Of a stretch of 64,000 nt of DNA, positions 42,807 through 51,023 are shown one piece after another. The position numbers were made by a program, and so were the translations under genes. The first letter of the stretch is position 1, and each line of letters opens with the position of its first letter. Under the pieces are notes generated by a model, which ran no database searches, had not been told where the DNA came from, and saw only the letters and a list, made by a program, of their open reading frames with translations. The stretch is from an uncultured bacterium (GTDB lineage Bacteria > Patescibacteriota > Saccharimonadia > Saccharimonadales > Saccharimonadaceae), in assembly GCA_938017895.1 (NCBI GenBank), contig CALIJI010000008.1:1-64000 (forward strand), given 5' to 3'.

Positions 42807-43895
42807 ATGAAAATTTTGGGAATTGAGAGTACGTGTGATGAAACTGCGGCTGCAGTGGTAGAGCTTCAAGCTGGAGAAGTTTCACGCGTGAGCAATAACC
42901 ATGTAAAATTACTTTCAAGTGTAGTTCATTCGCAGATTGATATCCATGCTCAATTTGGAGGTGTAATTCCTGAGATAGCGGCGCGATCGCACATCGAATA
43001 TATAAATCCAGTTATTCGTCAAGCTTTAGAGCAAGCTAATGTAAGTTGGAGTGATATCGACGGTATTGCAGTTAGTTTTGCGCCTGGCCTAAATGGATCG
43101 TTGTTAGTGGGTAATTTGGCGGCGAGGACTTATGTACGGATTTTTAACAAGCTGTTCTTCCCTGTTCATCACGTTGAAGCTCATGTTTATGCTAATTATT
43201 TAAGCGAACGTCCGCCTCGGTTTCCCTTTTTGGCGCTTGTAGTTAGCGGCGGCCACTCTCAGATCGTATTGTTTCGAGGCCATTCAGATTTTGAAATTTT
43301 GGGCGAAACACAAGATGATGCTGTTGGTGAAGCTTTTGATAAAGTGGCTAAAATCCTCGGTTTACCTTATCCTGGCGGTCCAGCAATTTCATCGGTGGCC
43401 AAAAATGGTGACGATTCAAAATATAAATTTCCTAAAGCGAAACTTTCTGGAGAATATGATTTTAGTTTCTCGGGCTTAAAAACAGCTGTATTGCGCGCAG
43501 TCCAAAAAGAAGTTGGCGTTGATTATAACTTTCCTTCTTTCCATTTGGCTGAAAAGTTGACCGAACAGCAAAAAAATGACTTTGCCGCATCGTTCCAAAA
43601 AATCGCTGTAGAAACGCTGGTTGATAAGCTTGAAAAAGCTATTAAAGTATATCAGCCAACGACTATTGTGATCGCTGGTGGTGTAGCAGCAAATGTTGTA
43701 TTGCGCGAAGAATTATTGCAACGATTGGCAAATATGGTCCCAGATGAGATTATTTTTACTGCGCCAGAATTTTGTACCGATAATGCCGCAATGGTGGCGA
43801 CTCTCGGAGCTTTTCATGCTGTGTTAGGCCAGCCTCAAGACCCGCTTGATACGGAAGTCTGCCCTAGTCTGTCGATGAATGATGCGCGTTGGTAG
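42807..43895 (+). CDS. tsaD: tRNA threonylcarbamoyladenosine transferase TsaD
   Basis: 362 residues. N-terminal GIESTCDETAAAVV, the metal motif HHVEAH near residue 115 and VVSGGHSQIV are diagnostic. It transfers the threonylcarbamoyl group to A37 of ANN-reading tRNAs with TsaB and TsaE, which are not in the window. An AGCAATTGCT palindrome and an imperfect hairpin lie past the stop. Confidence 0.95.
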   Translation: MKILGIESTCDETAAAVVELQAGEVSRVSNNHVKLLSSVVHSQIDIHAQFGGVIPEIAARSHIEYINPVIRQALEQANVSWSDIDGIAVSFAPGLNGSLLVGNLAARTYVRIFNKLFFPVHHVEAHVYANYLSERPPRFPFLALVVSGGHSQIVLFRGHSDFEILGETQDDAVGEAFDKVAKILGLPYPGGPAISSVAKNGDDSKYKFPKAKLSGEYDFSFSGLKTAVLRAVQKEVGVDYNFPSFHLAEKLTEQQKNDFAASFQKIAVETLVDKLEKAIKVYQPTTIVIAGGVAANVVLREELLQRLANMVPDEIIFTAPEFCTDNAAMVATLGAFHAVLGQPQDPLDTEVCPSLSMNDARW

Positions 43896-43962
43896 TATAT
43901 TTTAGCAATTGCTATAAAAATAAAACCTTAATAGCTTAGGTCTTATTTTGTATCATGTGTAA

Positions 43963-45078
43963 TTAGTGATTTTTTATAGTTCGGATAATCTTCTTGAAAG
44001 TTGGTAATCCATGAGACCATAGCCAATACCAGCTTGATAGCGGTTTATCGAAAGTCCCAGCGAGCATATTTTCATGATGAGCGAATTTACTTTTGAATTT
44101 AGAAATACCGTCGTTTAGTAGTCCGTTCATATCATAGCGTTCTATTCCGGCATTTTTCATTTGTATTAAAACAAGCCACTTCAAGATGTAGTTAGCGCGA
44201 GTAGATCTACCTAGCTCATTACTGCCGCCGTAGAGCTCGAAAGCTGTTTTTTGAGATTTGGCAATCCAGCTGAAACCAACTAGTTCTTCTCTGTCGTGAA
44301 TTTTTTCAAGCTTGGTTAAGTTTTGTTTAGTTTCTTCTCCTCTGTCTCGAGATTTTGGGACTGAGTTTTTAACGAAGGCTCCGTAAATTGGAGAATTATC
44401 GCCCATTAATTCAAATAACTTTTGGTAGTATTTTTGGCTATGGATTGCAAAACCAGCTCGTTGAGCAGTCTCTTCATATATGTCGAGCACAGCCTCTAGT
44501 TCTGCTGGTGTTTTGATCTGGCGAACAGTGGCTTTTTCAGATGACTTTCGGACAATTTGGCGATTATTTTTTGTCATATCGGCCATAAGATTTTCTTCGC
44601 TTTGGGTAAGATCTAAAATTAACGTTCGAGGAATTAGAATAGTGTTTTTTGCTTTTTTCCAGCCTTTTTCAAGGAGTTCTTTGCCTGAAAAATCTTGCTC
44701 TTCCCAATCCGGTTCAATAGATAATGCTACTGGCCGTGGCTTAATTTCCTTTTGGCAATATTCGGCGATAAAATTAAGAATTTTTACTCGTTCTTGGGGT
44801 TTTTTAGAAATAATTACAGCTCCGCGCGGAATATACGCAAAACTTCGGAGCGGCCAAGGCAATTTTCGAATTAGAATCTGAGCAGCCGCCACAACGTCGG
44901 AGTATTCCTCTTTCTTTTTTGGCTCTTCGCTGACATTTTTAATAAAGATTCGGACTACTTTCCAAGTTGGGCTTTGCGCTTTCAATTCGCCCCACCCCCA
45001 CATCTGTAAAGGGTGTCCATATTTAAAAACAAAACCATCCCATTCATCTTTTTTAGTAATTTCTACAATCTTTAGCAT
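43963..45078 (-). CDS. FemX/MurM-like peptidyl transferase
   Basis: About 371 residues from the ATG at 45078; an in-frame ATG at 45132 lies upstream of the -10 box. Two GNAT-like folds of the FemABX family: LQMWGWGELKAQ near the start, YIPRGAVI, and YGGSNELGRSTRANYILKW later. These enzymes add amino acids from aminoacyl-tRNA to the peptidoglycan stem peptide, building cross-bridges. Together with the MurE-like ligase this suggests a branched stem peptide. Confidence 0.85.
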   Translation of the reverse strand: MLKIVEITKKDEWDGFVFKYGHPLQMWGWGELKAQSPTWKVVRIFIKNVSEEPKKKEEYSDVVAAAQILIRKLPWPLRSFAYIPRGAVIISKKPQERVKILNFIAEYCQKEIKPRPVALSIEPDWEEQDFSGKELLEKGWKKAKNTILIPRTLILDLTQSEENLMADMTKNNRQIVRKSSEKATVRQIKTPAELEAVLDIYEETAQRAGFAIHSQKYYQKLFELMGDNSPIYGAFVKNSVPKSRDRGEETKQNLTKLEKIHDREELVGFSWIAKSQKTAFELYGGSNELGRSTRANYILKWLVLIQMKNAGIERYDMNGLLNDGISKFKSKFAHHENMLAGTFDKPLSSWYWLWSHGLPTFKKIIRTIKNH

Positions 45079-45084
45079 AAGTCT

Positions 45085-45090
45085 ATTATA
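45085..45090 (-). promoter_or_regulatory. -10 box of the FemX-like gene
   Basis: TATAAT 6 nt before the ATG at 45078; another TATAAT on the plus strand at about 45107-45112 could drive the valS leader. Confidence 0.6.
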
Positions 45091-45162
45091 CACTAAAAAA
45101 GTATGATATAATAGAATAGAAAATAAAAACAAGAAATTAGTTTTTGTAGGAGGTAATTTTCC

Positions 45163-45222
45163 GTGAAATTTCGCGTGAAATGGTTTTTACTTTTTGCTAA
45201 ATTTCTTGTGAAATGTGAATAA
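45163..45222 (+). CDS. Possible leader peptide upstream of valS
   Basis: A 19-codon frame from GTG at 45163 to TAA at 45220 encodes MKFRVKWFLLFAKFLVKCE. It has a very strong ribosome site (TAGGAGGT) 8 nt before it, better than that of valS itself. It contains two internal Val and four Phe codons. It could be a regulatory leader peptide or a small membrane peptide. I see no clear attenuator hairpin. Confidence 0.45.
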   Translation: MKFRVKWFLLFAKFLVKCE

Positions 45223-45248
45223 TTCGAAGTTATAATTTAGGGAAGAAT

Positions 45249-47810
45249 ATGAAAATCACGAAAACTTATGAACCAAATAATTACGAGCCTGAAATTTATG
45301 CCTTATGGGAGGCATCAAAGGTCTTTGAATCTACAGGAGTTGGCCCAAAATACTCAATTGTTATGCCACCGCCAAATGCTAACGGCAATCTCCATATCGG
45401 CCACGGATTAATGGCTACCGTCGAGGATATTTTAGTGCGCTATCATCGAATGAAAGGCTATGATGCTGTTTACCTGCCAGGAGCGGATCATGCGGGTTTT
45501 GAGACTTGGGTTGTTTATGAACGACTTTTGAACGAAAAGGGGAAGAGCCGTTTGGACTTTTCTCGAGATGAACTTTATTCACAGGTTTGGGATTTTGTGT
45601 CTAAACAGCGAGGTGGAATGGAACTTCAACTTCGCGCTCTAGGAGTTGGCGCTGATTGGAAAAATTCAACCTTTACGCTAGATGAAAAAGTAGTTAATCG
45701 TGTTTATAAAACTTTCCAAAAAATGTGGAATGACGGTTTGATTTACAGAGGTGAACGAATTGTTAATTACTCGACGAAATACCAAACTTCATATGCTGAC
45801 ATCGAAGTAGATTATAAAGAAGAAAAGGGTAAACTATGGACAATTGCTTATCCTGTTATAGGCGAGTTTGGCCAAGCGGTAGAATATATGCTAGTTTCGA
45901 CCACTCGCCCAGAAACAATGTTTGGCGATACGGCTTTAGCGGTTAATCCAACAGATGAGCGTTATGAGAAATTAATTGGTAAAAAAGTAGAAATACCACT
46001 TATCAAACGTAAAATTCCAGTTATTGCTGATGATTATGTAGATCCGAATTTTGGTACAGGTGTTGTTAAAATTACTCCTTTTCATGACCCGAATGATTTT
46101 GAAGTAGGCAATCGACATAATTTGCCGAAAATTCAGGTGATTGGTTTTGACGGAAAAATGACCGAAGATACAGGGGCTGATTATGCGGGGTTAACAGTAA
46201 TTGATGCGCGCAAAAAAGTTCTTGAAGATCTTAAAAAAGCAAATGCGCTTTTTGGAGAAGAGAATATTACCCATGTGGTTGGCTATGATTATAAATCTGG
46301 TGAGCCAATTCAACCGCTTGTGAAAGAGCAGTGGTTTGTTTCGACTAAGCCTTTAGCGGAGAAGGCTATTGAAGCGTTGCAAAATAACGATATCAAATTT
46401 ACGCCCGAAAACAAGAAGAATGTGTTGCTTAACTACCTCGAAAATATTCGCGACTGGAATATTTCACGCCAAATTCCGTGGGGAATTCCGATTCCAGCTT
46501 TTCAAAATATTGACGATCCGACAGATTGGATTTTTGATGAGCGTGTTCACGAATCACAAATTACTGTTGATGGTAAAACTTATCAACGTGATGAAGATAC
46601 GCTTGACACTTGGTTTTCGAGCGGTCAATGGCCATTTATTACAACTGATTTTCTGGAAGGCGGCGAACTTGCTAAATTCTATCCAAATAGTGTAATGGAA
46701 ACTGGTCACGATTTAATTTTCCCTTGGATTTCGCGAATGATTATGCTGGGAATTTACTGTACGAGGCAAATTCCGTTCCGTGAGGTTTACCTGCATGGTA
46801 TGGTTCTTGATGAACATGGTCAAAAAATGAGCAAATCGAAGGGTAACGTAATTAATCCAATGGATATAATTGCCGAGTTTGGCTCCGACGCTTTTCGTCT
46901 CGGAATTATTGCGGCGCGTTCGGCAGGGCAGAATCAAGCATTTTCAAAAGATAAAGTTATTGCTGGGCGAAATTTCTGTAATAAATTATGGAATATTTCA
47001 CGATTCATCTCTGATAAAATCGGTGATTTTAAGAGCGAAAAGCCACTTGAGACGATTTCGCCGGCTGATCATTGGGTGGTTCGAGAGCTTGACCGCGCGA
47101 TTTCGGATATTGATAATCATATGAAAAACTATCGTTTTGCTGAAGCTGCAGAAACGGTTTATCATACTATTTGGAGTACAGTTGCAGACTGGTATATTGA
47201 GGCTTCAAAAACGCAAGAAAATCCCGAACTTTTGGCTTGGGTTTTGGAGACTTGTTTGAAAATTGCTCATCCATTTGCGCCATTTGTAACCGAAACAATT
47301 TGGCAAACATTATCTTGGACAGAAGGCACTCTAGCTAGCGAAAAAATAGCCGAGGCGCTTAATTATAATGAATTTGAGGCGCTTCAATTTGAGAGAATTC
47401 AAGATTTAGTGAGCGAAATTCGTTTGATCACTGCGGAACTTCCTGGTAAGCAACGATATAATTTACTTTTTGAAAGAGATGAATTAATTCGAACTAATGC
47501 CGAAACAATCCGTCATTTATCACGTGTGCCACAAGTTCTTGAGACTGATGCGCCACACGGATTTAGTCTGGCTGCCAGCGGTTTAGGCGCATATCTTGAC
47601 GTGCCAGCGAAGGTGCTTGCTGAATATAAAAATGATTTAAACGAGCGAATCGACAAAGTTTCTGCCGAGATTGGACTGCTCGAAAAACGCCTTTCAAATG
47701 AAAATTATATTGCAAAAGCTCCCGCGCATTTGGTTGAAGAAACTCGCGAAGAATTTTCAAATAAAAAAGCCGAACTCGATAAAATTAAAAAAGCTGTTGA
47801 ATTGTTATAG
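45249..47810 (+). CDS. valS: Valine-tRNA ligase
   Basis: 853 residues. Class I signatures PPPNANGNLHIGHGL (HIGH) and KMSKSKGNV, the editing domain (about 190-340, STTRPETMFGDTAL) and a C-terminal coiled coil (about 790-850) that clamps tRNA. It charges tRNA-Val. AGGGAAG precedes the ATG. A leader peptide frame lies 27 nt upstream. Confidence 0.95.
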   Translation: MKITKTYEPNNYEPEIYALWEASKVFESTGVGPKYSIVMPPPNANGNLHIGHGLMATVEDILVRYHRMKGYDAVYLPGADHAGFETWVVYERLLNEKGKSRLDFSRDELYSQVWDFVSKQRGGMELQLRALGVGADWKNSTFTLDEKVVNRVYKTFQKMWNDGLIYRGERIVNYSTKYQTSYADIEVDYKEEKGKLWTIAYPVIGEFGQAVEYMLVSTTRPETMFGDTALAVNPTDERYEKLIGKKVEIPLIKRKIPVIADDYVDPNFGTGVVKITPFHDPNDFEVGNRHNLPKIQVIGFDGKMTEDTGADYAGLTVIDARKKVLEDLKKANALFGEENITHVVGYDYKSGEPIQPLVKEQWFVSTKPLAEKAIEALQNNDIKFTPENKKNVLLNYLENIRDWNISRQIPWGIPIPAFQNIDDPTDWIFDERVHESQITVDGKTYQRDEDTLDTWFSSGQWPFITTDFLEGGELAKFYPNSVMETGHDLIFPWISRMIMLGIYCTRQIPFREVYLHGMVLDEHGQKMSKSKGNVINPMDIIAEFGSDAFRLGIIAARSAGQNQAFSKDKVIAGRNFCNKLWNISRFISDKIGDFKSEKPLETISPADHWVVRELDRAISDIDNHMKNYRFAEAAETVYHTIWSTVADWYIEASKTQENPELLAWVLETCLKIAHPFAPFVTETIWQTLSWTEGTLASEKIAEALNYNEFEALQFERIQDLVSEIRLITAELPGKQRYNLLFERDELIRTNAETIRHLSRVPQVLETDAPHGFSLAASGLGAYLDVPAKVLAEYKNDLNERIDKVSAEIGLLEKRLSNENYIAKAPAHLVEETREEFSNKKAELDKIKKAVELL

Positions 47811-47893
47811 TGTAGTCGATAATTCAAAAGTATTTTAGAAAAATAACTTTCGTATATTTATCAAAAGTTAATTCTATGTTAAAATAAAATGGT

Positions 47894-47981
47894 GGAGAGA
47901 TGGCCGAGTGGTTTAAGGCGCACGCCTGGAACGCGTGTTGGGCGCAAGCTCTCGCAGGTTCGAATCCTGTTCTCTCCGCCA
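47894..47981 (+). tRNA. tRNA-Ser(GGA)
   Basis: An 88-nt class II tRNA with encoded CCA. The loop CTGGAAC gives anticodon GGA, reading UCC and UCU. TAAAAT at 47880-47885 lies 8 nt upstream as a likely -10. Confidence 0.95.
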
Positions 47982-48062
47982 AACATTTTTCAGCCTTGGA
48001 GCTGTTTTAATTTTGGTTTAATTTCCTTTAATAAGGTAGTGAATTAAGACAGAATACTTTCC

Positions 48063-48091
48063 TTGACTTTACAGTAATAATATGTTAAAAT
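48063..48091 (+). promoter_or_regulatory. Promoter of the two-gene orphan operon
   Basis: TTGACT (48063-48068), 17-nt spacer, TAAAAT (48086-48091). The leader starts with TCCCCGTGGGGA (48098-48109), able to form a tiny hairpin or an operator. Confidence 0.7.
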
Positions 48092-48134
48092 TATGTATCC
48101 CCGTGGGGAAAATAAAAAGAAGGAGGAAAGCGAA

Positions 48135-48575
48135 ATGGGCTTTCTTAGTAATTTTAAAAAAATCAAACATAGAGTTGTTGACTTTATATTTGATTTAATT
48201 CATACTGCTGACATCAAAGGGAGAGAACTTTCTTCGGAAAAACTTGCCCCTTGGGCGCTGGCGTCCGATGTGGCTCAGATTATTAAGGGTGTGAACCCTC
48301 TTAATGGAGTGTTTGTTCAATCACCTCGTTGGTTTAAAAATCCAACGATATTATTGGTGATTGACGATTCTATAAATAAGGAGAAATTTTACAGATCCTT
48401 ATTAAAAGAATTTAGCCGTCACGGATGGCAGCTAACATCAGCCGCTCAAAGTGGCGATTGGCTCAAAGCCGCAAATGAAAATAGAGAATACGATATTTTC
48501 GTTTGTGATATGGAAGACTTACCCGTGCAAAAGGTGCGTTTGGGCGAAACTTATCAGGTTATGGAAATCTTTTAG
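48135..48575 (+). CDS. Orphan protein of unknown function, first of a pair
   Basis: 146 residues from the ATG at 48135, which follows AAGGAGG; an in-frame ATG at 48093 sits 1 nt past the -10 box and is rejected. It is a soluble protein; the second half (PTILLVIDDSINKEKFYRSLLKE, EYDIFVCDMEDLP) has an alternating beta-alpha pattern. Family not recognised. The base composition is less AT-rich than neighbours in places, hinting at transfer. Confidence 0.65.
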   Translation: MGFLSNFKKIKHRVVDFIFDLIHTADIKGRELSSEKLAPWALASDVAQIIKGVNPLNGVFVQSPRWFKNPTILLVIDDSINKEKFYRSLLKEFSRHGWQLTSAAQSGDWLKAANENREYDIFVCDMEDLPVQKVRLGETYQVMEIF

Positions 48576-48590
48576 AAAAGGAGGTAGACC

Positions 48591-48968
48591 ATGAATTTTC
48601 TAGAAGCTATCAAGACAGCTATACGAAAACCAGTAACTCAGCGTAGAATTGCTGAATTCCTGCAAGACGTATCTCCACTACTTCTAGCCTATCTTGATCC
48701 AAAACATATTAATGAATGTTTTGGGTTAATAGTTGTTATTATTGATTCCTATAGCGACAGTAATCGCATTGATCCAGTTAACGCTATCGAGAAAAGGATC
48801 AATGATATTGGCTGTATAATTGATAGTTGCAGTCAAGATAGAAAAATGATATCCATATCTAGTGGGTATCAAAAAACAGTTATAAGTAGTAGTTTTCTGA
48901 TAAGATTTGTCCAGGCTAATAGTTCTGAGGCGGAAATTATCAGAAAGATGTTTAAGCCTTTCAGCTAA
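48591..48968 (+). CDS. Orphan protein of unknown function, second of a pair
   Basis: 125 residues starting 15 nt after the previous stop behind a perfect AAAGGAGGT site. The central part (about 35-70) is Val/Ile/Asp-rich, the rest polar with two cysteines. No family recognised. It shares promoter and terminator with the gene before it, so the two products probably act together. Confidence 0.65.
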   Translation: MNFLEAIKTAIRKPVTQRRIAEFLQDVSPLLLAYLDPKHINECFGLIVVIIDSYSDSNRIDPVNAIEKRINDIGCIIDSCSQDRKMISISSGYQKTVISSSFLIRFVQANSSEAEIIRKMFKPFS

Positions 48969-48972
48969 AATA

Positions 48973-48995
48973 TAGCTCAAGCACATAGCTTGGGC
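48973..48995 (+). terminator. Terminator of the orphan pair
   Basis: A 9-bp stem with one G-T pair (48973-48981 with 48987-48995) followed by six T residues. Confidence 0.85.
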
Positions 48996-49013
48996 TTTTT
49001 TATTTTGTTAATT

Positions 49014-49041
49014 TTGATAAAAATCTTTTATTTGCTAAAAT
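49014..49041 (+). promoter_or_regulatory. orn promoter
   Basis: TTGATA (49014-49019), 16-nt spacer, TAAAAT (49036-49041) with a TGC extension, 6 nt before the ATG. Confidence 0.7.
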
Positions 49042-49047
49042 GGAATC

Positions 49048-49596
49048 ATGAAAAACGCAAAAATCTTATGGATCGATTTAGAAATGACAGGTCTTAGTCC
49101 GCAAAAAGATCGGATTTTGGAAATTGCAGCAATTGCGACAGACTGGGATTTTAACGAGATTGCAACTTTTGAGAGTTCAGTTAAGGTAGATGAAGAAGTT
49201 ATAGAAGAGCGGATGGTGGGAGAATTTTGGGAAACTTTCAGCGAGACTCGTGATGCTTTGAAGGTGCAAAATCTACAAGCTACCAAAAATTCATTAGAGG
49301 TCGAAGCTGAGTTAGTTGAATTCATCAAAGAAAACTTTGCCGAAGAAATTGCGAATGGTGAAAAAATTCTGCTTGGTGGAAACTCAATTCATCAAGATAG
49401 AAGATTTATTCGTAGCGAATGGCGCAATTTAGAAAAAATGCTTCATTATCGAATGCTTGATGTGAGCGCGTGGAAAGTGGTGATGAACGCAAAATTCAAG
49501 CGTGTCTTTACAAAACCAGAGAATCATCGTGCATTGGATGATATTCGTGGATCTATTGAAGAGCTAAAATTTTATTTAAAGAAAGTGAAGAAATAA
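49048..49596 (+). CDS. orn: Oligoribonuclease
   Basis: 182 residues, normal length. DEDDh exonuclease motifs: LWIDLEMTGL, GNSIHQDRRFI and HRALDDIRGSI. It degrades RNA fragments of two to five nucleotides to mononucleotides. The next gene starts directly after its stop. Its presence would cover the activity expected of NrnA, whose relative at 39790 looks inactive. Confidence 0.93.
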   Translation: MKNAKILWIDLEMTGLSPQKDRILEIAAIATDWDFNEIATFESSVKVDEEVIEERMVGEFWETFSETRDALKVQNLQATKNSLEVEAELVEFIKENFAEEIANGEKILLGGNSIHQDRRFIRSEWRNLEKMLHYRMLDVSAWKVVMNAKFKRVFTKPENHRALDDIRGSIEELKFYLKKVKK

Positions 49597-50022
49597 ATGA
49601 ATCAAGATGAAATTAGGAATTTTTTACTAAATTTTGATGCGGCAGAAGTTCGGAAAGATGAACAAAATAGGCTGGAGATTTTTGAGGTTAATTTTGAAAA
49701 GCTGGCTAAAATTTGGCGTGAGAAATTAACGGGCGAGCTGGGTGATTTTGAACGGGAGATTGGCGAGAAGGTTTTGGCAAAAATTGACGACAGTGAAGAT
49801 ACGAAAGCAATTTTTGCAATTATCCATGATGGCTCAAATCCGCTCCAAGTTGAGATGAAGACCGGCGCGCAGCTAGCAAAAATTTTGCGCGAAAAAGAAA
49901 GTGTTGTGCCATCGAAACTTATGAGCGAGCGAGAATGGAATTTGATTATTGGTCAAGGTCAAGTTTCGGCAGAAGAACTTTGTGATTTATTACGACTTAG
50001 TTATCGTTTAATTTGTGAATAG
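49597..50022 (+). CDS. Protein of unknown function in operon with orn
   Basis: 141 residues, soluble and highly charged, with EVRKDEQNRLEIFEVNFEKL near the start and a helical end. No cysteine cluster or known motif. Its ATG abuts the orn stop, so expression is coupled. No function can be assigned from sequence. Confidence 0.65.
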   Translation: MNQDEIRNFLLNFDAAEVRKDEQNRLEIFEVNFEKLAKIWREKLTGELGDFEREIGEKVLAKIDDSEDTKAIFAIIHDGSNPLQVEMKTGAQLAKILREKESVVPSKLMSEREWNLIIGQGQVSAEELCDLLRLSYRLICE

Positions 50023-50039
50023 ATAATCAGCTTTAAATT

Positions 50040-50068
50040 TTGCGAAAATCGTTTAATTTTGTTATAAT
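50040..50068 (+). promoter_or_regulatory. Promoter of the Gln/Asn-rich membrane protein gene
   Basis: TTGCGA (50040-50045), 17-nt spacer, TATAAT (50063-50068) with a TGT extension, 10 nt before the ATG at 50079. Confidence 0.7.
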
Positions 50069-50078
50069 CATAAGTAGT

Positions 50079-50954
50079 ATGAATCCACAAGATTATAATC
50101 CTAATAATTCTCAAAATAACGCTCAGAACCCTGTTAATCAGCCAGCTCAGTCCGGAGATGGTTTTATAAATAATGGCGTTAATAACCAGCAACAATTTGT
50201 TGATGCGTATCAATCTCCGCAGGTTCAGCAGAATTATTATCAGCAGAGCCAGATGGGCAATAATTCACAATTTAATCAAGTAGCTCAATCCGTGCCTCAA
50301 AATCAACTTTCGCCCAATCAAAGTTATAACCAGAGTCTAAATAATGAAAACCCTTACACTGTAGAATACCTTAATAGTATCGCCCCTAAGCCGCCAGTTA
50401 GTTTTTGGACGAAAGGTAAGCTGATGTTAGTGGCGTTTGTAGTTTTGGGCGGGGTGTTTGCATCATTTTTATTGCTAAATAACTCTGGCGGTAGTACGAC
50501 GAATAGTCAGGCTGTAACTAAACTTTATTATAATATTTCACAAATGCAAACTATTTCGACTAATTATCAGAAGCGTTTGAGGAATCCTGACATCGTGGCG
50601 CTTAATGCCGGATTAACATCATCGCTCGCATCAAGCCAGACGTCCCTTTATAATTATATGGAATCTAAAAAAATTGAAATATTAAAGGAGTCAAAAGCTA
50701 AAAAGACTCAGCTTTATACATCAGTGGCTGAAGAATATGAGAAATTAGATAAAGAGCTAGATGAAGCTTTCCTTAAGACTTCATTAGATGAAACTTATGC
50801 GCGCGACGTTGGCTATCAATTGTCTATAATTAAAAGCTTGGCTACTCGCCTAAAGGATCGTCTACGCACTAAAACAGCTGATGCGACACTTGACCCAATT
50901 ATCGCCAACTTAGAGATTTCAATTAAAAGTTTTAATGATTATAAAAGTAAATAG
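50079..50954 (+). CDS. Single-helix protein with Gln/Asn-rich N-terminus
   Basis: 291 residues from the ATG at 50079; an in-frame ATG at 50040 lies in the -35 box. Residues 1-110 are extremely Gln/Asn/Ser/Pro-rich, then one helix (about 117-137), then a helical extracytoplasmic domain (about 150-291). Family not recognised. The topology resembles other cytosol-tail surface proteins of this genome (27876, 53752). Confidence 0.68.
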   Translation: MNPQDYNPNNSQNNAQNPVNQPAQSGDGFINNGVNNQQQFVDAYQSPQVQQNYYQQSQMGNNSQFNQVAQSVPQNQLSPNQSYNQSLNNENPYTVEYLNSIAPKPPVSFWTKGKLMLVAFVVLGGVFASFLLLNNSGGSTTNSQAVTKLYYNISQMQTISTNYQKRLRNPDIVALNAGLTSSLASSQTSLYNYMESKKIEILKESKAKKTQLYTSVAEEYEKLDKELDEAFLKTSLDETYARDVGYQLSIIKSLATRLKDRLRTKTADATLDPIIANLEISIKSFNDYKSK

Positions 50955-50988
50955 CTAAAATTTTGCGCTATAAAAATTATTCATAAAA

Positions 50989-51017
50989 TTGCTTAGACCT
51001 AAAAAATATTGTAAAAT
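50989..51017 (+). promoter_or_regulatory. dnaG-rpoD promoter
   Basis: TTGCTT (50989-50994), 17-nt spacer, TAAAAT (51012-51017), 6 nt before the dnaG ATG. Confidence 0.7.
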
Positions 51018-51023
51018 AGAACC

